From NCBI RefSeq assembly GCF_003096675.1, contig NZ_QEKW01000002.1, positions 310,001-374,000 on the forward strand: a stretch of 64,000 nt of DNA. Reading direction: 5' to 3'. The stretch comes from Actinomycetospora cinnamomea. Its GTDB lineage: Bacteria; Actinomycetota; Actinomycetes; Mycobacteriales; Pseudonocardiaceae. Position numbers and translations under genes: made by a program. A model generated the notes under the pieces. The model was not told where the DNA came from. It did no database searches and saw nothing but the letters and a program-made list of their open reading frames with translations. This document shows, piece after piece, positions 32,777 through 42,930 of the stretch (the stretch's first letter is position 1; the number at the start of each line of letters is the position of its first letter).

Positions 32777-33850
32777 GTGGACGTGCCGTGGTGGGTCTGG
32801 GCTGCCGTGCTGGCCGGGATCGTGGCGATGCTGGTGGTCGACCTGGTCGCCCACCGCCGCGCCCACGTGATCGGGGTGCGCGAGGCCGCCGCCTGGTCGG
32901 CGGTGTGGGTGGCGATCGGGGTGGGCTTCGGGATCGCCGTGTGGTGGTTCTGGGGCGCGGAGTTCGGCCAGCAGTACTTCGCCGGCTACCTGATCGAGAA
33001 GTCCCTGGCCGTCGACAACGTCTTCGTCTGGGCGGTGATCTTCAGCTTCTTCGGCGTCCCCCGCGAGTACCAGCACCGCGTGCTCTTCCTCGGGGTCCTC
33101 GGCGCCCTCGTGCTGCGCGGCGCGTTCATCGCCGCCGGCGCGGTGCTGATCGCGAACTTCTCGTGGGTGCTCTACCTGTTCGCCGCGTTCCTCGTCATCA
33201 CCGGCATCAAGATGGCCGTCCAGCGCGACGCCCACATCGACCCCGGCCGGTCCCGCACCCTGCGCCTGTTCCGGCGGCTGGTCCCGATGACCGACGCCTA
33301 CCACGGCCAGCGCTTCCTCATCCGCCGCCACGGGGTCCTGCTGGCCACCCCGCTGCTGGCGGTGCTCGTGCTGGTCGAGGCCACCGACGTCGTCTTCGCC
33401 GTCGACTCGATCCCGGCGATCTTCGCGGTGACCGACGAGCCGTTCCTGGTCTTCACCGCCAACGCCTTCGCGCTGCTCGGGCTGCGGGCCATGTACTTCC
33501 TGCTCGCCGACCTCGTGCACCGCTTCGTCTACCTCAAGCTGGGTCTGGCGCTGGTGCTGGTGTGGGTCGGGATCAAGATGGCCCTCAAGGTCGACGTCAC
33601 CTACATCCCGACCCCGATCTCGCTCGCGGTCATCACGACCATCCTCACCGTCGCGATCGCCACGAGCTGGTGGACCACCCGCGGCCGAACCGCCCACGCG
33701 CTCGCCGCGCCGGCCGGGGCGCCGCCCTTCCGGCAGGCGGGCGAGGACGAGATGGCCGACCTCGAGCCGCTGTGGCCGCGCCGATCCCGGACGGCCGCCG
33801 GCCGCGGGGCGGACCACGACGGACCGCCGGCACCGACCCCCCGCTCCTGA
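32777..33850 (+). CDS. TerC-family integral membrane protein (Mn2+ export)
   Basis: 357 residues with about seven to nine hydrophobic segments. TerC motifs: SLAVDNVFVWAVIFSFFGVP, LRGAFIAAGAVLI, EATDVVFAVDSIPAIFAVT, TANAFALLGLRAMYFLLA, with conserved acidic residues in the first and second repeats (AVDN, EATD, AVDS). Members of this family (Alx, MntP-like) export Mn2+ or supply it to secreted enzymes. The GTG at 32777 has GGAGGG 6 bases upstream and is controlled by the riboswitch at 32616. The C-terminal 60 residues are charged and unstructured. Confidence 0.88.
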   Translation: MDVPWWVWAAVLAGIVAMLVVDLVAHRRAHVIGVREAAAWSAVWVAIGVGFGIAVWWFWGAEFGQQYFAGYLIEKSLAVDNVFVWAVIFSFFGVPREYQHRVLFLGVLGALVLRGAFIAAGAVLIANFSWVLYLFAAFLVITGIKMAVQRDAHIDPGRSRTLRLFRRLVPMTDAYHGQRFLIRRHGVLLATPLLAVLVLVEATDVVFAVDSIPAIFAVTDEPFLVFTANAFALLGLRAMYFLLADLVHRFVYLKLGLALVLVWVGIKMALKVDVTYIPTPISLAVITTILTVAIATSWWTTRGRTAHALAAPAGAPPFRQAGEDEMADLEPLWPRRSRTAAGRGADHDGPPAPTPRS

Positions 33851-33855
33851 CCCTG

Positions 33856-33891
33856 CCGCACCGGTGCCGGGACCACCCGGCACCGGTGCGG
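33856..33891. terminator. Bidirectional terminator hairpin
   Basis: CCGCACCGGTGCCGGG (33856-33871), loop acca, exact complement to 33891: 16 perfect pairs between the convergent terC and acyl-CoA dehydrogenase genes. Confidence 0.75.
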
Positions 33892-33899
33892 CCGGCGCC

Positions 33900-35105
33900 T
33901 CAGCCGCGAGCCTTGATCTCCTGGCGCGCCACCGACCGCAGATGCACCTCGTCGGGCCCGTCGGCCAGCCGCAGGGCGCGCGCCCACGCGTAGGCCGAGG
34001 CCAGCGGGAAGTCGTCGGAGACGCCGCCCCCGCCGTGCACCTGGATCGCGCGGTCGATCACCGCGCACGCCATCCGCGGGCACACCACCTTGATGGCGGC
34101 GATCTCGGTGGCCGCGCCCCGCGAGCCGACGTTGTCGATCAGCCACGCCGTCTTGAGCACCAGCAGGCGGGCCTGCTCGATCTCGATGCGGCTCTCGGCG
34201 ATCTGCTCGCGCACGACGCCCTGCTCGGACAGCGGGCGGCCGAACGCGACGCGCTCGTTCGCCCGGCGCACCATCGCGTCCAGCGCGCGCTCGGCCATCC
34301 CGATCAGGCGCATGCAGTGGTGGATGCGGCCGGGGCCGAGGCGGGCCTGGGCGATGGCGAACCCGCCGCCCTCCTCGCCCAGCAGGTTCTCCACGGGCAC
34401 GCGGACGTCGTTGAACTCGATCTCGCAGTGACCGTGCTGGTCCTGGTAGCCGAACACGGGCAGCGCCCGGGTGATCGTGATGCCCGGGGTGTCGCGGGGC
34501 ACGAGCACCATCGACTGCTGGCGGTGCGTCGCGGCGTCCGGGTCGGTCTTGCCCATGACGATGAAGATCCGGCAGCGCGCGTCCGCGGCGCCGGAGATCC
34601 ACCACTTCTTGCCGGTGATGACGTACTCGTCACCCTCGCGCCGGATCGAGGTGGTGATGTTGGTGGCGTCGGACGACGCGACGGCGGGCTCGGTCATCGC
34701 GAACGCGGAGCGGATCTCCCCGGCGAGCAGCGGCTCGAGCCAGCGCTGCTTCTGCTCGGTGGTGCCGAACAGGTGCAGCGTCTCCATGTTGCCGGTGTCG
34801 GGCGCCTGGCAGTTGATCGCCTCCGGGGCGATCACCGGCGACCACCCGGACACCTCCGCCACCGGCGCGTACTCGAGGTTCGACAGCCCGGAGACGTCGG
34901 GCAGGAAGAGGTTCCACAGGCCCCGGTCACGCGCCTCGGACTTCAGCTCCTCGACGACGGGCGGGAGCTCGTGCTCCGCCGAGGTGCCGCGCCGCTCCTC
35001 CCGCCACGCGTCGTAGACCTTCTCCGCGGGCAGCACGGCCTCGTCGAGGAAGGCCCGCATCCGGTCGGTGTAGTCCTGAGCCGCAGCGCTGGGGGCGAAG
35101 TCCAC
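33900..35105 (-). CDS. Acyl-CoA dehydrogenase
   Basis: 401 residues. The usual three-domain ACAD fold: N-terminal helices ([24 protein letters not shown]), the FAD loop [18 protein letters not shown] (about residues 136-153), then [24 protein letters not shown] and the C-terminal helices with [27 protein letters not shown] and [34 protein letters not shown]. The last motif resembles the ACAD10/11-like group, not short-chain enzymes. It oxidises an acyl-CoA to an enoyl-CoA; chain length unknown. No beta-oxidation neighbours. Confidence 0.9.
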   Translation of the reverse strand: MDFAPSAAAQDYTDRMRAFLDEAVLPAEKVYDAWREERRGTSAEHELPPVVEELKSEARDRGLWNLFLPDVSGLSNLEYAPVAEVSGWSPVIAPEAINCQAPDTGNMETLHLFGTTEQKQRWLEPLLAGEIRSAFAMTEPAVASSDATNITTSIRREGDEYVITGKKWWISGAADARCRIFIVMGKTDPDAATHRQQSMVLVPRDTPGITITRALPVFGYQDQHGHCEIEFNDVRVPVENLLGEEGGGFAIAQARLGPGRIHHCMRLIGMAERALDAMVRRANERVAFGRPLSEQGVVREQIAESRIEIEQARLLVLKTAWLIDNVGSRGAATEIAAIKVVCPRMACAVIDRAIQVHGGGGVSDDFPLASAYAWARALRLADGPDEVHLRSVARQEIKARG

Positions 35106-35224
35106 CCCTGCACCTTCGCACCGCGCCCCGTCACCGCGCGAGGGCGGGTCGATCCGTAGAGATCACGAACGTGCGGCTGATCCGAGGCTGTGCAGGCGCA
35201 CTTCCGGCTCTAGACTGCCGCGAC

Positions 35225-35629
35225 GTGACGCACTTCCGGATCGCCGAGGCCGCGCGGCTGCTCGGCGTCAGCGACGACACCGTCCGCCGCTGGACCGACA
35301 GCGGCGCCCTGCCGGTGGCCACCGACGCGAGCGGGCGCAAGGTGATCGCGGGGGCCGACCTCGCGGCCTTCGCCCGCGCCCAGGCCCACGCGACGCCCGA
35401 CCCCTCGGGGGTGGGGCGCTCGGCGCGCAACCGCTTCGTCGGCCTGGTCACCGCGATCACGAGCGACCAGGTCGTGTCGCAGGTCGAGATGCAGTGCGGG
35501 CCGCACCGCGTGGTGTCGCTGATGAGCACCGAGGCCGTCGAGGAGCTCGGGCTCGAGGTCGGCTCGCTCGCGGTCTCGGTGGTGAAGGCGACACAGATCA
35601 TCGTCGAGACCCCCGGAGGTCTGGCGTGA
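35225..35629 (+). CDS. HTH (MerR/excisionase-type) and TOBE molybdate-binding regulator
   Basis: 134 residues. Residues 1-55: HTH of the excisionase/MerR kind (FRIAEAARLLGVSDDTVRRWTDSGALPVATDASGRKVI). Residues about 68-130: a Mop/TOBE molybdate-binding domain (SARNRFVGLVTAITSDQVVSQVEMQCGPHRVVSLMSTEAVEELGLEVGSLAVSVVKATQIIVE). It likely senses molybdate and controls modABC, with which it overlaps (GTGA). It is a short alternative to ModE. GTG at 35225 lies 4-5 bases after TAGACT (35213-35218), suggesting a leaderless mRNA. Confidence 0.85.
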   Translation: MTHFRIAEAARLLGVSDDTVRRWTDSGALPVATDASGRKVIAGADLAAFARAQAHATPDPSGVGRSARNRFVGLVTAITSDQVVSQVEMQCGPHRVVSLMSTEAVEELGLEVGSLAVSVVKATQIIVETPGGLA

Positions 35630-36408
35630 CCCGCCCGCGCACGCTCGTCCCGACGACGCTGGCGGCTGCCCTCCTGCTCGGCGTCGCGGCGTGCGGGGGA
35701 GCGTCCGGGGAACCGCAGGCCGCCGCGGGCCGGACCCTCACCGTCTCTGCGGCCGCGTCGCTGACCGACGTCTACCAGGAGCTCGGGGCGCAGTTCGAGC
35801 AGGCCGAGCCGGGTGTGACCGTCCGCTTCAACTTCGGCGGCTCGGACACCCTGGCCCAGCAGGTCGTGCAGGGCGCGCCGGCCGACGTGCTGGCCACCGC
35901 GAGCACCCGCACGATGCAGACGGCCCAGCAGGCCGGTCGGATCGCGGGTGAACCGGTGACCTCCGCGACCAACCGGCTCCAGGTCGCCGTGCCGCCGGGC
36001 AACCCGAAGGGCCTCGCCGGCCTGGCGTCCCTGGTGGGGCCGCAGGTCACCGAGTCGGTCTGCGCGCCGGCCGTGCCCTGCGGCGCGGCCACCGAGGCCG
36101 CCGAGCGGGCGGCCGGGATCACGCTCGACCCGGTCAGCGAGGAGCAGGACGTCCGCGCCGTGCTCCAGCGCGTGATCACCCGCAACGTCGATGCCGGGCT
36201 CGTCTACGTCACCGACGTCCGGTCGGCGGACGGGCAGGTCCAGGGCCTCGACTTCCCGGAGGCGACGGCCCCGGGCGCGGCGCAGAGCTACCTCGTCGGG
36301 GCGGTCGCGGGCAGCCCGCACGGCGACCTCGCGACCCGCTGGATCGCCTTCGTCACCGGCCCGCAGGGCGACGCCGCGCTGCGGCAGGCCGGGTTCACGG
36401 TGCCGTGA
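35626..36408 (+). CDS. modA: Molybdate ABC transporter, substrate-binding lipoprotein ModA
   Basis: 260 residues. Lipobox LGVAAC with the lipidated Cys at residue 23. The ModA pattern follows: TLTVSAAASLTDVYQELGAQFEQAEPGVTVRFNFGGSDTLAQQVVQGAPADVLATAS and VLQRVITRNVDAGLVYVTDV. It captures molybdate or tungstate outside the membrane. The GTG overlaps the regulator's stop and the modB GTG overlaps its own stop. Confidence 0.92.
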   Translation: MTRPRTLVPTTLAAALLLGVAACGGASGEPQAAAGRTLTVSAAASLTDVYQELGAQFEQAEPGVTVRFNFGGSDTLAQQVVQGAPADVLATASTRTMQTAQQAGRIAGEPVTSATNRLQVAVPPGNPKGLAGLASLVGPQVTESVCAPAVPCGAATEAAERAAGITLDPVSEEQDVRAVLQRVITRNVDAGLVYVTDVRSADGQVQGLDFPEATAPGAAQSYLVGAVAGSPHGDLATRWIAFVTGPQGDAALRQAGFTVP

Positions 36409-37238
36409 CGCAGGCCGGCGCGCGGGGAAGCCGGGGGAGCCGGGGCGGCACCGCCACGCTCGCGCTCCCCTGGCCGGTGTGGGTGCCGGCCGTGGTGGGC
36501 TTCGGTCTGATCGCGGTGCCGGTGGCCGGGCTGGTCGTGCGGACGAACTGGCCCGACTTCGGCGCGCTCGTCACCACCGACGCCGCCCTCGACGCCCTGT
36601 GGCTCTCGCTGCGGACGGGGCTGGCGTCGACGGCGCTGTGCCTGCTGCTCGGCACCCCGCTGGCGCTCGTGCTCGCCCGCTCGCGGCTGCCGGGTATCGC
36701 GGTGGTGCGCTCGATCGTGCTGTTGCCGCTGGTCCTGCCCCCGGTGGTCGGCGGCCTGACGCTGCTGTTCCTCCTCGGGCGCACGGGACCGCTCGGCCGG
36801 CTCCTCGACGCCTGGTTCGGGATCACCGTCCCCTTCACGACGGGGGCCGTGGTGATCGCCCAGACCTTCGTCGCGATGCCCTTCCTCGTCGTCAGCCTCG
36901 AGGGCGCACTGCGCACCGCGGGCGAGCGCTACGAGGTCGTGGCCGCCACCCTCGGCGCGACCCCGTTGACCGCGCTGCGCCGGGTGACGGTCCCCGTGGT
37001 GCTGCCCGGGCTGGTGTCCGGCTCGGTGCTCGCCTTCGCCCGCGCGCTGGGCGAGTTCGGCGCCACGATCGCGTTCGCGGGCAACCTGCAGGGCACCACC
37101 CAGACGCTGCCGCTGCTGATCTACATCCAGTCGCAGAACGACCTCGACGGCGCGGTGGCCATGTCCCTGGTGCTCGTCGTCGTCGCCGTGCTGGTCATCG
37201 TCGCCACCCGCACCCGCGACGTCTCGGGGGTGCGGTGA
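36405..37238 (+). CDS. modB: Molybdate ABC transporter permease ModB
   Basis: 277 residues with about six membrane helices. The ABC-permease EAA-type loop YEVVAATLGATPLTALRRVTVPVVLPGLVSGSVLAFARALGEFGATIAFAGN is typical of ModB. Start GTG 36405 overlaps modA by 4 nt; end overlaps modC by 4 nt. Confidence 0.9.
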   Translation: MTQAGARGSRGSRGGTATLALPWPVWVPAVVGFGLIAVPVAGLVVRTNWPDFGALVTTDAALDALWLSLRTGLASTALCLLLGTPLALVLARSRLPGIAVVRSIVLLPLVLPPVVGGLTLLFLLGRTGPLGRLLDAWFGITVPFTTGAVVIAQTFVAMPFLVVSLEGALRTAGERYEVVAATLGATPLTALRRVTVPVVLPGLVSGSVLAFARALGEFGATIAFAGNLQGTTQTLPLLIYIQSQNDLDGAVAMSLVLVVVAVLVIVATRTRDVSGVR

Positions 37239-38398
37239 ACCCGTTGCGACGGTGGCGGCGCCCGGGCGCGCCGAGCGGAGGGGCCCTCCGGCCCGAGGAG
37301 GGCCTGCACGCCCGGGTGACGACGCACCGCGGGGATTTCGTCCTCGACGTCGCCGTGGACGTTGCGCCGGGCGAGGTCGTGGCCGTCCTCGGGCCGAACG
37401 GCTCGGGCAAGTCGACGCTGCTCGGGACGCTCGCCGGCCTCCACGCACCGGAGGACGCGCGCGTGACGCTGGGCGGGCGGACGCTCACCGACACCGCCGC
37501 GGGGATCGCCGTGCCCGCTCACCGCCGCCGCATCGGGCTGCTCAGCCAGCAGGCGCTGCTGTTCCCCCACCTGTGCGCCCGGGACAATGTCGCCTTCGGC
37601 CCGCGCTGCGCGGGGCGTGGTCGGCGCACCGCGGCGGCGATCGCGCAGGACCGCCTCGCCGAGGTCGGGGTGGCCGAGCTGGCCGACCGGCGCCCCGCGG
37701 CCCTCTCCGGCGGGCAGGCGCAGCGCGTCGCGATCGCCCGCGCCCTGGCCGTCGAGCCAGACCTCCTGCTGCTCGACGAGCCCTTCGGCGCGCTCGACGT
37801 CGACGCCGCGCCCGCCGTGCGCTCGGTGCTGCGCCGCGTCGTGCGCGACACGGGGCAGACCACGCTGCTCGTCACCCACGACGTGCTCGACGCCGTGGTG
37901 CTCGCCGACCGCCTCGTGGTGCTCGCCGACGGCGCCGTCGTCGAGCAGGGCCCGACCGCCGAGGTGCTCGCCCGCCCCCGCTCGGCGTTCGCCGCGCGCA
38001 TCGCCGGGCTCGACCTCGTCCCCGGCGCCGCCGCGCCCGAGGGCCTCGCGACCCCCGACGGCGGCACCGTCCACGGGGTCGCGTCGGAGGACGTCGCCCC
38101 GGGCGAGCCGGCGGTCGCGGTGTTCGCGCCGAGCGCCGTCGCCGTGCACCGCGAGCGCCCGGGCGGCAGCCCCCGCAACGTGCTCCCCGTCCGCCTGGCC
38201 GGGCTCGAGCCGCGCGGCGAGGTCGTCCGGCTCCGGGCGGGACCGTCGCCGGGCGGGCCGCCCTGGGCCGAGGGGCTGGCCGCCGACGTCACGCCCGCCG
38301 CCGTCGCCGAGCTGGGCGTCGGGCCCGGCGACGACCTGTGGTTCGCGGTCAAGGCGACGGAGGTGTCGGTGCACCCGGTGCGCCGGAGGCGCACGTGA
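37235..38398 (+). CDS. modC: Molybdate ABC transporter ATP-binding protein ModC
   Basis: 387 residues. Walker A LGPNGSGKST (about residues 52-61), signature LSGGQAQRVAIARAL, Walker B LLLLDEPFGALD, switch His in LLVTHDV. The C-terminal part (about 265-387) carries a TOBE/Mop-like domain, as in other ModC proteins. It ends 15 bases before the convergent hydrolase gene. The Arg-rich first 15 residues are not conserved. Confidence 0.9.
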   Translation: MNPLRRWRRPGAPSGGALRPEEGLHARVTTHRGDFVLDVAVDVAPGEVVAVLGPNGSGKSTLLGTLAGLHAPEDARVTLGGRTLTDTAAGIAVPAHRRRIGLLSQQALLFPHLCARDNVAFGPRCAGRGRRTAAAIAQDRLAEVGVAELADRRPAALSGGQAQRVAIARALAVEPDLLLLDEPFGALDVDAAPAVRSVLRRVVRDTGQTTLLVTHDVLDAVVLADRLVVLADGAVVEQGPTAEVLARPRSAFAARIAGLDLVPGAAAPEGLATPDGGTVHGVASEDVAPGEPAVAVFAPSAVAVHRERPGGSPRNVLPVRLAGLEPRGEVVRLRAGPSPGGPPWAEGLAADVTPAAVAELGVGPGDDLWFAVKATEVSVHPVRRRRT

Positions 38399-38413
38399 GC
38401 GCACCTACGGAGA

Positions 38414-39283
38414 TCAGCCCGCGCCGCCGCCGGTCTTCGTGGCGATGGAGTCGAGGGCCTGCTCGAGATAGGTCTTGAAGCGCGGGTAGTTCTCGCTCAT
38501 CGGGAAGTGCCCGATCTCGCTCATCTCGAGGAACTCGGCGCCCGGGATGCCGTCGGCGGTGCGACGCCCGTCCTCGGGGGTGGTCAGGTAGTCGTACTCG
38601 CCGGTCAGCATGACGACCGGGCACCGGTCCGTGTCGATCTCGTGCAACCGTCCGCGCAGGTCGTGGTCGACCGAGTAGTAGTACAGGTCGCCGCGGAACG
38701 CCTCCGAGCCCTGGGTGTAGTAGAACCAGGTCTTCCACCGGTCGGCCAGGGGCGACTGGGGCGCCATGAGATCCCACGTGCCGCTCGCGGAGACCTGGGC
38801 GGCATTGGCGTGGGGGTGCTGCCACCAGTCCAGGAAGAACCCGGGGGCGTGGTCGGCGCCCTCGACCGGTATCACGGCCCGGAAACGATCGGGACGGCGG
38901 TGGGCCAGGTCGAGCGCGACGTTGCCGCCGAACGACGACCCCATGAAGATCGGGTCGTCGAGGGCGAGGGCGTCGCAGAACGCGACGACGAAGCCGGTGA
39001 AGTGGTCGGTCGTCAGGCGGTACTCCGACGTCCACCACTCGGTGTTGTTCGGGGGGTCGGACTTGCCGTGGCGCGGCAGGTCGTAGGCGATGACGCGGTA
39101 GCGGCTGGTGATGTCGGGATCGCGCAGCAGCTCTCGCCACTGGTGGTTGTGGCAGCCCGCGGTGTGCTGGCACACCAGCGGCTGTCCCTGCCCGGCCTCG
39201 AGGTAGAACACGTCGTACTCGGCGCCCTCGACCTCCACGCGGACGTATCGTCCGACGACGTCGTCATGGCTCGCGGTCGACAT
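38414..39283 (-). CDS. Alpha/beta hydrolase
   Basis: 289 residues. Nucleophile elbow GSSFGGNVALD with Ser at about residue 117. Oxyanion region QHTAGCHNHQWRELL. An acid Asp is likely in LTGEYDYLTTPEDG and the catalytic His in EIGHFPMSENYPRF. It resembles the meta-cleavage / C-C bond hydrolase and haloperoxidase group. Substrate unknown; a sterol-carrier-like small protein is just upstream in the same direction, 28 bases away, and may be co-transcribed. Confidence 0.8.
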   Translation of the reverse strand: MSTASHDDVVGRYVRVEVEGAEYDVFYLEAGQGQPLVCQHTAGCHNHQWRELLRDPDITSRYRVIAYDLPRHGKSDPPNNTEWWTSEYRLTTDHFTGFVVAFCDALALDDPIFMGSSFGGNVALDLAHRRPDRFRAVIPVEGADHAPGFFLDWWQHPHANAAQVSASGTWDLMAPQSPLADRWKTWFYYTQGSEAFRGDLYYYSVDHDLRGRLHEIDTDRCPVVMLTGEYDYLTTPEDGRRTADGIPGAEFLEMSEIGHFPMSENYPRFKTYLEQALDSIATKTGGGAG

Positions 39284-39311
39284 CCCGATGTCCCTCCGTC
39301 CCGGCCCGGTC

Positions 39312-39704
39312 TCAGCCCAGCGGTCCGGTGATCCGCAGGAGCTCGAGCTGTCGGGTCAGCACGCGCAGGTTCTGCATGATCACGAGATGGTTGCCTTCCA
39401 GCGTCATGTCCCGCTGGAACGTGGCCGACCAGATGCCGTGGCACATCGGCGGCGGCACCTCGGAGCAGAAGCCCTCCCAGGTCTCCCGCCCGGCCCGGAT
39501 CGCGAAGTCGTAGGGCTCGAGCGGGCCCGGGTCGGTCACGAGCTCCTCGACCTCGCCCCGGTGCATCCGGACCAGGAACCGGTGCTCGATCATGTCGAGC
39601 AGGTAGGTGCACGAGAAGTAGCGCCCGTGAGCCTGGATCTCGGGATCGCCGTCGGAGAGCTCACGGAACCGATCCACGGCGGTCGTCGCGCCGGCGCTGG
39701 TCAT
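39312..39704 (-). CDS. Hypothetical protein, possible SCP2-like ligand-binding fold
   Basis: 130 residues without signal or membrane helix. The order [59 protein letters not shown] then [23 protein letters not shown] is reminiscent of SCP2 sterol-carrier proteins. I am not sure of this. The start ATG 39704 has GGAGGGG 3 bases upstream. It precedes the alpha/beta hydrolase gene, so the two may act on the same hydrophobic substrate. Confidence 0.5.
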   Translation of the reverse strand: MTSAGATTAVDRFRELSDGDPEIQAHGRYFSCTYLLDMIEHRFLVRMHRGEVEELVTDPGPLEPYDFAIRAGRETWEGFCSEVPPPMCHGIWSATFQRDMTLEGNHLVIMQNLRVLTRQLELLRITGPLG

Positions 39705-39780
39705 CGCCCCTCCAGGTCGCTCGTCGCGGGCGGGCACCGGAGGTCTTGCCGACCCGGGCCGGGCGACAAACCCCGCGGAC

Positions 39781-41037
39781 CTACAGATCCGGGGGACCCC
39801 CGAACAGCGGCTCGTCGACGGCGCGGATCTCCTGCCCCGGCAGGCCCTCGGGGTGCTCGCGGCGGACGGCGTCGAGCGCCGCGAGGGCGAGGTCGAGGTG
39901 GTGGCGCTTGGAGGCCTCGTAGAACTCCTGCGCGCTGCCCGCGAGCTTGGGCGAGCCGTGCAGCGGCTTGTCCGAGACGCACAGCAGCGTCGCGTGCGGC
40001 ACGCGGTAGCGGAAGCCGTTGGCCGCGATCGTCGCCGACTCCATGTCGACCGCGACGCTGCGGCTCACGCGCATCGCGGCCAGCGTGGCCTGCTGGGTGA
40101 ACTCCCAGTCGCGGTTGTCGGTGGTGTGCACGATGCCGAGCCGGTAGGTCATGCCGGCGGACTGCAGCGCGTCCAGCAGGAACGAGTTCAGACGGTGGTT
40201 GGGCACCACGGGCACGTCGAGGGGCAGCACCTCGTCGAGCACGTGGTCGGCGCGCTGGTAGCCCGTGGCCAGCACGAAGTCGCCCTTCTGCTGGTGGTTC
40301 CGCAGCCCGCCGCAGTGGCCGATCATGATCATGGTGTCGGGGCGGAGCACCGCGATGTGGTCGGAGGCCGTCTTCGCGTTGGCCGGCCCGACGCCGATGT
40401 TCACCAGGCTCACGCCGTCGCCGGCCTCGGTGCGGTGGTGGAACGCCGGCATCTGCACGCCCTCGCGCGCGGGGCGCTCGGCGTCCGGGAAGCGCTCGAC
40501 GAACGCCTCCACGTGCATCGCGTAGTTGGTGAACAGGACGTGGCGCTGGAACGCGGTGGCGGGGGTGCCCGTGTAGTGACCGATCCGGTCCAGCGAGAGC
40601 GCCATGCGCTCGGGGGAGAACAGGAAGAGCTTCTTCGACCGGGTGTCGACACGCTCCTCGTCGAGGGCGGCGAAGAACTCCGGGTCGTCGAACGGCGGTT
40701 GCCGGCGGGAGGCGCGCGCGGTGATGCGGGCGCCGGCGCGCAGCAGCACCGCCAGCTCCCGGCACAGGTAGCGGTGGATCGCCGCGGCGCGGGCGAACTC
40801 CCCGTCGAGGCGCGGGTTGTGCTCCGACCAGGGCCGCTCGACCTCGAGCGCCCCGTACCACCCCGCCTCGTCGGCGTCGGCGAGGACGGCGACCAGCCGC
40901 TCGGTGGCCGGGTCGACCTCGCCGGGCGCGAGGTCGAGGCCGTCGACCGTGACGGCCTCCGGCGGCTGCCGCGTGTCGGGACCGGGCCGGCCCGTGTCCC
41001 GGGTGGCGTCGTCGCCGCGGGTGTGGGTGGAGGACAT
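39781..41037 (-). CDS. amn: AMP nucleosidase
   Basis: 418 residues. It splits AMP into adenine and ribose 5-phosphate. The phosphorylase-fold half has [76 protein letters not shown], and [36 protein letters not shown] with the conserved Glu for the ribose. The N-terminal domain ([34 protein letters not shown]) is specific to Amn. ATG 41037 has GGAGG directly before it. The first 25 residues are poorly conserved. Confidence 0.88.
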   Translation of the reverse strand: MSSTHTRGDDATRDTGRPGPDTRQPPEAVTVDGLDLAPGEVDPATERLVAVLADADEAGWYGALEVERPWSEHNPRLDGEFARAAAIHRYLCRELAVLLRAGARITARASRRQPPFDDPEFFAALDEERVDTRSKKLFLFSPERMALSLDRIGHYTGTPATAFQRHVLFTNYAMHVEAFVERFPDAERPAREGVQMPAFHHRTEAGDGVSLVNIGVGPANAKTASDHIAVLRPDTMIMIGHCGGLRNHQQKGDFVLATGYQRADHVLDEVLPLDVPVVPNHRLNSFLLDALQSAGMTYRLGIVHTTDNRDWEFTQQATLAAMRVSRSVAVDMESATIAANGFRYRVPHATLLCVSDKPLHGSPKLAGSAQEFYEASKRHHLDLALAALDAVRREHPEGLPGQEIRAVDEPLFGGPPDL

Positions 41038-41154
41038 GGACCGATGGTCGCAGCGACCCCTGTCGATCTCCGGTCCGGCGTGCGATCGTGGCCCGGACCA
41101 CAGCCGAACGATCGGCCGGTCGACGGACCACGACCCAGCGAGGAGGCCGCAGCG

Positions 41155-42807
41155 GTGAGTGCCCCCAGCGTCCCGAGCACCCCGTCCTACACCTCGGGCA
41201 CCTCGGACGTGCCCCTGCTCGGGGACACCATCGGAGACAACCTCGACCGCACCGCGGCCGCGCGTCCCGACGCCGAGGCGCTGGTCGACCGGGCGCGCGG
41301 CGAGCGCTTCACCTGGACGCAGTTCGTCGCGGAGGTGGACGCGCTGGCGCTCGGGCTGCTCGACGCCGGGGTGGCCGTCGGCGACCGGGTGGGCATCTGG
41401 GCGCCCAACTGCTCGCCGTGGACGCTGCTGCAGTACGCGACGGCCAAGATCGGCGCGATCCTCGTCAACATCAACCCCGCGTACCGCACCCACGAGCTGG
41501 AGTTCGTGCTCAACCAGGCCGGGGTGTCGTTCCTGGTCGCGGCGCGCAGCTTCAAGACCTCCGACTACGCCGCGATGATCTCCGACGTCCGGCCGAACTG
41601 TCCCGCGCTGCAGCGCGTGGTCATCATCGACTCCGACGAGTGGAGCGGGCTGTTCGACCGCGCCTCCGACGTCGCCCGGGTCCGCGAGGTGCAGGCGACG
41701 CTGACCCCGGACGACCCGATCAACATCCAGTACACGTCCGGGACGACGGGCTTCCCCAAGGGCGCGACGCTGTCGCACCACAACATCCTCAACAACGGCT
41801 TCTTCGTCGGGCAGCTGATCGGCTACTCGGACGTCGACCGCGTCTGCATCCCGGTGCCCTTCTACCACTGCTTCGGCATGGTCATGGGCAACCTGGCGTG
41901 CACCAGCTCGGGGGCGACGATGGTCATCCCCGCGCCCGGGTTCGACCCGACGCTCACCCTCGAGGCGGTGGCCGCGGAGCGGTGCACCTCGCTCTACGGC
42001 GTGCCGACGATGTTCATCGCCGAGCTGGGGCTGGAGAACTTCGAGTCCTACGACCTGTCGAGCCTGCGCACCGGGATCATGGCCGGCTCGCCGTGCCCGA
42101 TCGAGGTGATGAAGCAGGTCGTCGAGCGGATGGGCATGAGCGAGGTCGCGATCTCCTACGGCATGACCGAGACCAGCCCGGTGTCGACCCAGACCCGCGT
42201 CGACGACTCGCTGGACCGGCGCGTGTCCACCGTGGGACGCACGATGCCGCACCTCGAGTCGAAGATCGTCGACCCGGAGACCGGGCGCACGGTGCCGCGC
42301 GGCACCCCCGGCGAGCTGTGCACCCGCGGCTACTCGGTGATGCTCGGGTACTGGGAGCAGCCCGACAAGACCGCCGAGGTCATCGACCGCGCCCGCTGGA
42401 TGCACAGCGGCGACCTCGGCGTGATGGACGACGAGGGCTACATCAACATCACCGGGCGCATCAAGGACATGGTCATCCGCGGCGGGGAGAACATCTACCC
42501 GCGCGAGATCGAGGAGTTCCTCTACACCCACCCCGACATCGTCGACGCCCAGGTCATCGGCGTCCCCGACGAGCGGTACGGCGAGGAGATCATGGCCTGG
42601 GTGCGCCAGAAGCCGGGCACCGAGCCGCTGACGGCGGAGGCGCTGCGCGAGTTCTCCCAGGGCCGCCTCGCCCACTACAAGATCCCGCGCTACGTCCATG
42701 TCGTCGAGGAGTTCCCGATGACCGTGACGGGCAAGGTCCGCAAGGTCCAGATGCGCGAGGAGGCCGTCGAGCTGCTCGGCCTGGAGACGGGCAGCCCCAC
42801 GGCCTGA
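41155..42807 (+). CDS. Fatty-acyl-CoA synthetase (AMP-binding)
   Basis: 550 residues. P-loop-like motif [18 protein letters not shown] (about residue 198), the acyl-AMP motif [13 protein letters not shown], the hinge [27 protein letters not shown], and the C-terminal [11 protein letters not shown]. The enzyme activates a medium- to long-chain fatty acid as an adenylate, then a CoA thioester. The pattern is that of the FadD35/acyl-CoA synthetase-2-like group; chain length not known. GTG 41155 has AGGAGG 10 bases upstream. Divergent from amn. Confidence 0.88.
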   Translation: MSAPSVPSTPSYTSGTSDVPLLGDTIGDNLDRTAAARPDAEALVDRARGERFTWTQFVAEVDALALGLLDAGVAVGDRVGIWAPNCSPWTLLQYATAKIGAILVNINPAYRTHELEFVLNQAGVSFLVAARSFKTSDYAAMISDVRPNCPALQRVVIIDSDEWSGLFDRASDVARVREVQATLTPDDPINIQYTSGTTGFPKGATLSHHNILNNGFFVGQLIGYSDVDRVCIPVPFYHCFGMVMGNLACTSSGATMVIPAPGFDPTLTLEAVAAERCTSLYGVPTMFIAELGLENFESYDLSSLRTGIMAGSPCPIEVMKQVVERMGMSEVAISYGMTETSPVSTQTRVDDSLDRRVSTVGRTMPHLESKIVDPETGRTVPRGTPGELCTRGYSVMLGYWEQPDKTAEVIDRARWMHSGDLGVMDDEGYINITGRIKDMVIRGGENIYPREIEEFLYTHPDIVDAQVIGVPDERYGEEIMAWVRQKPGTEPLTAEALREFSQGRLAHYKIPRYVHVVEEFPMTVTGKVRKVQMREEAVELLGLETGSPTA

Positions 42808-42873
42808 GGCCCCGTCCCGCCCCTCGCCGCGAGCGGGATTCGCGGTGGCCGGCACCGGCTAACCTGGAGCCCT

Positions 42874-42900
42874 GCGCTCCGGCGGTCGCCGGGGCGCTTT
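42874..42900 (+). promoter_or_regulatory. Hairpin with T-run in the leader of the cold-shock gene
   Basis: GCGCTCCGGC (42874-42883), loop ggtc, GCCGGGGCGC (42888-42897), then TTT. It has the look of an intrinsic terminator and lies after a TAACCT box (42860-42865) and before the csp start at 42931. It may end the upstream acyl-CoA synthetase transcript, or act as an attenuator in the csp leader. Confidence 0.5.
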
Positions 42901-42930
42901 CTCGTCGGTGAGTGAGAACGGGAGACGACG

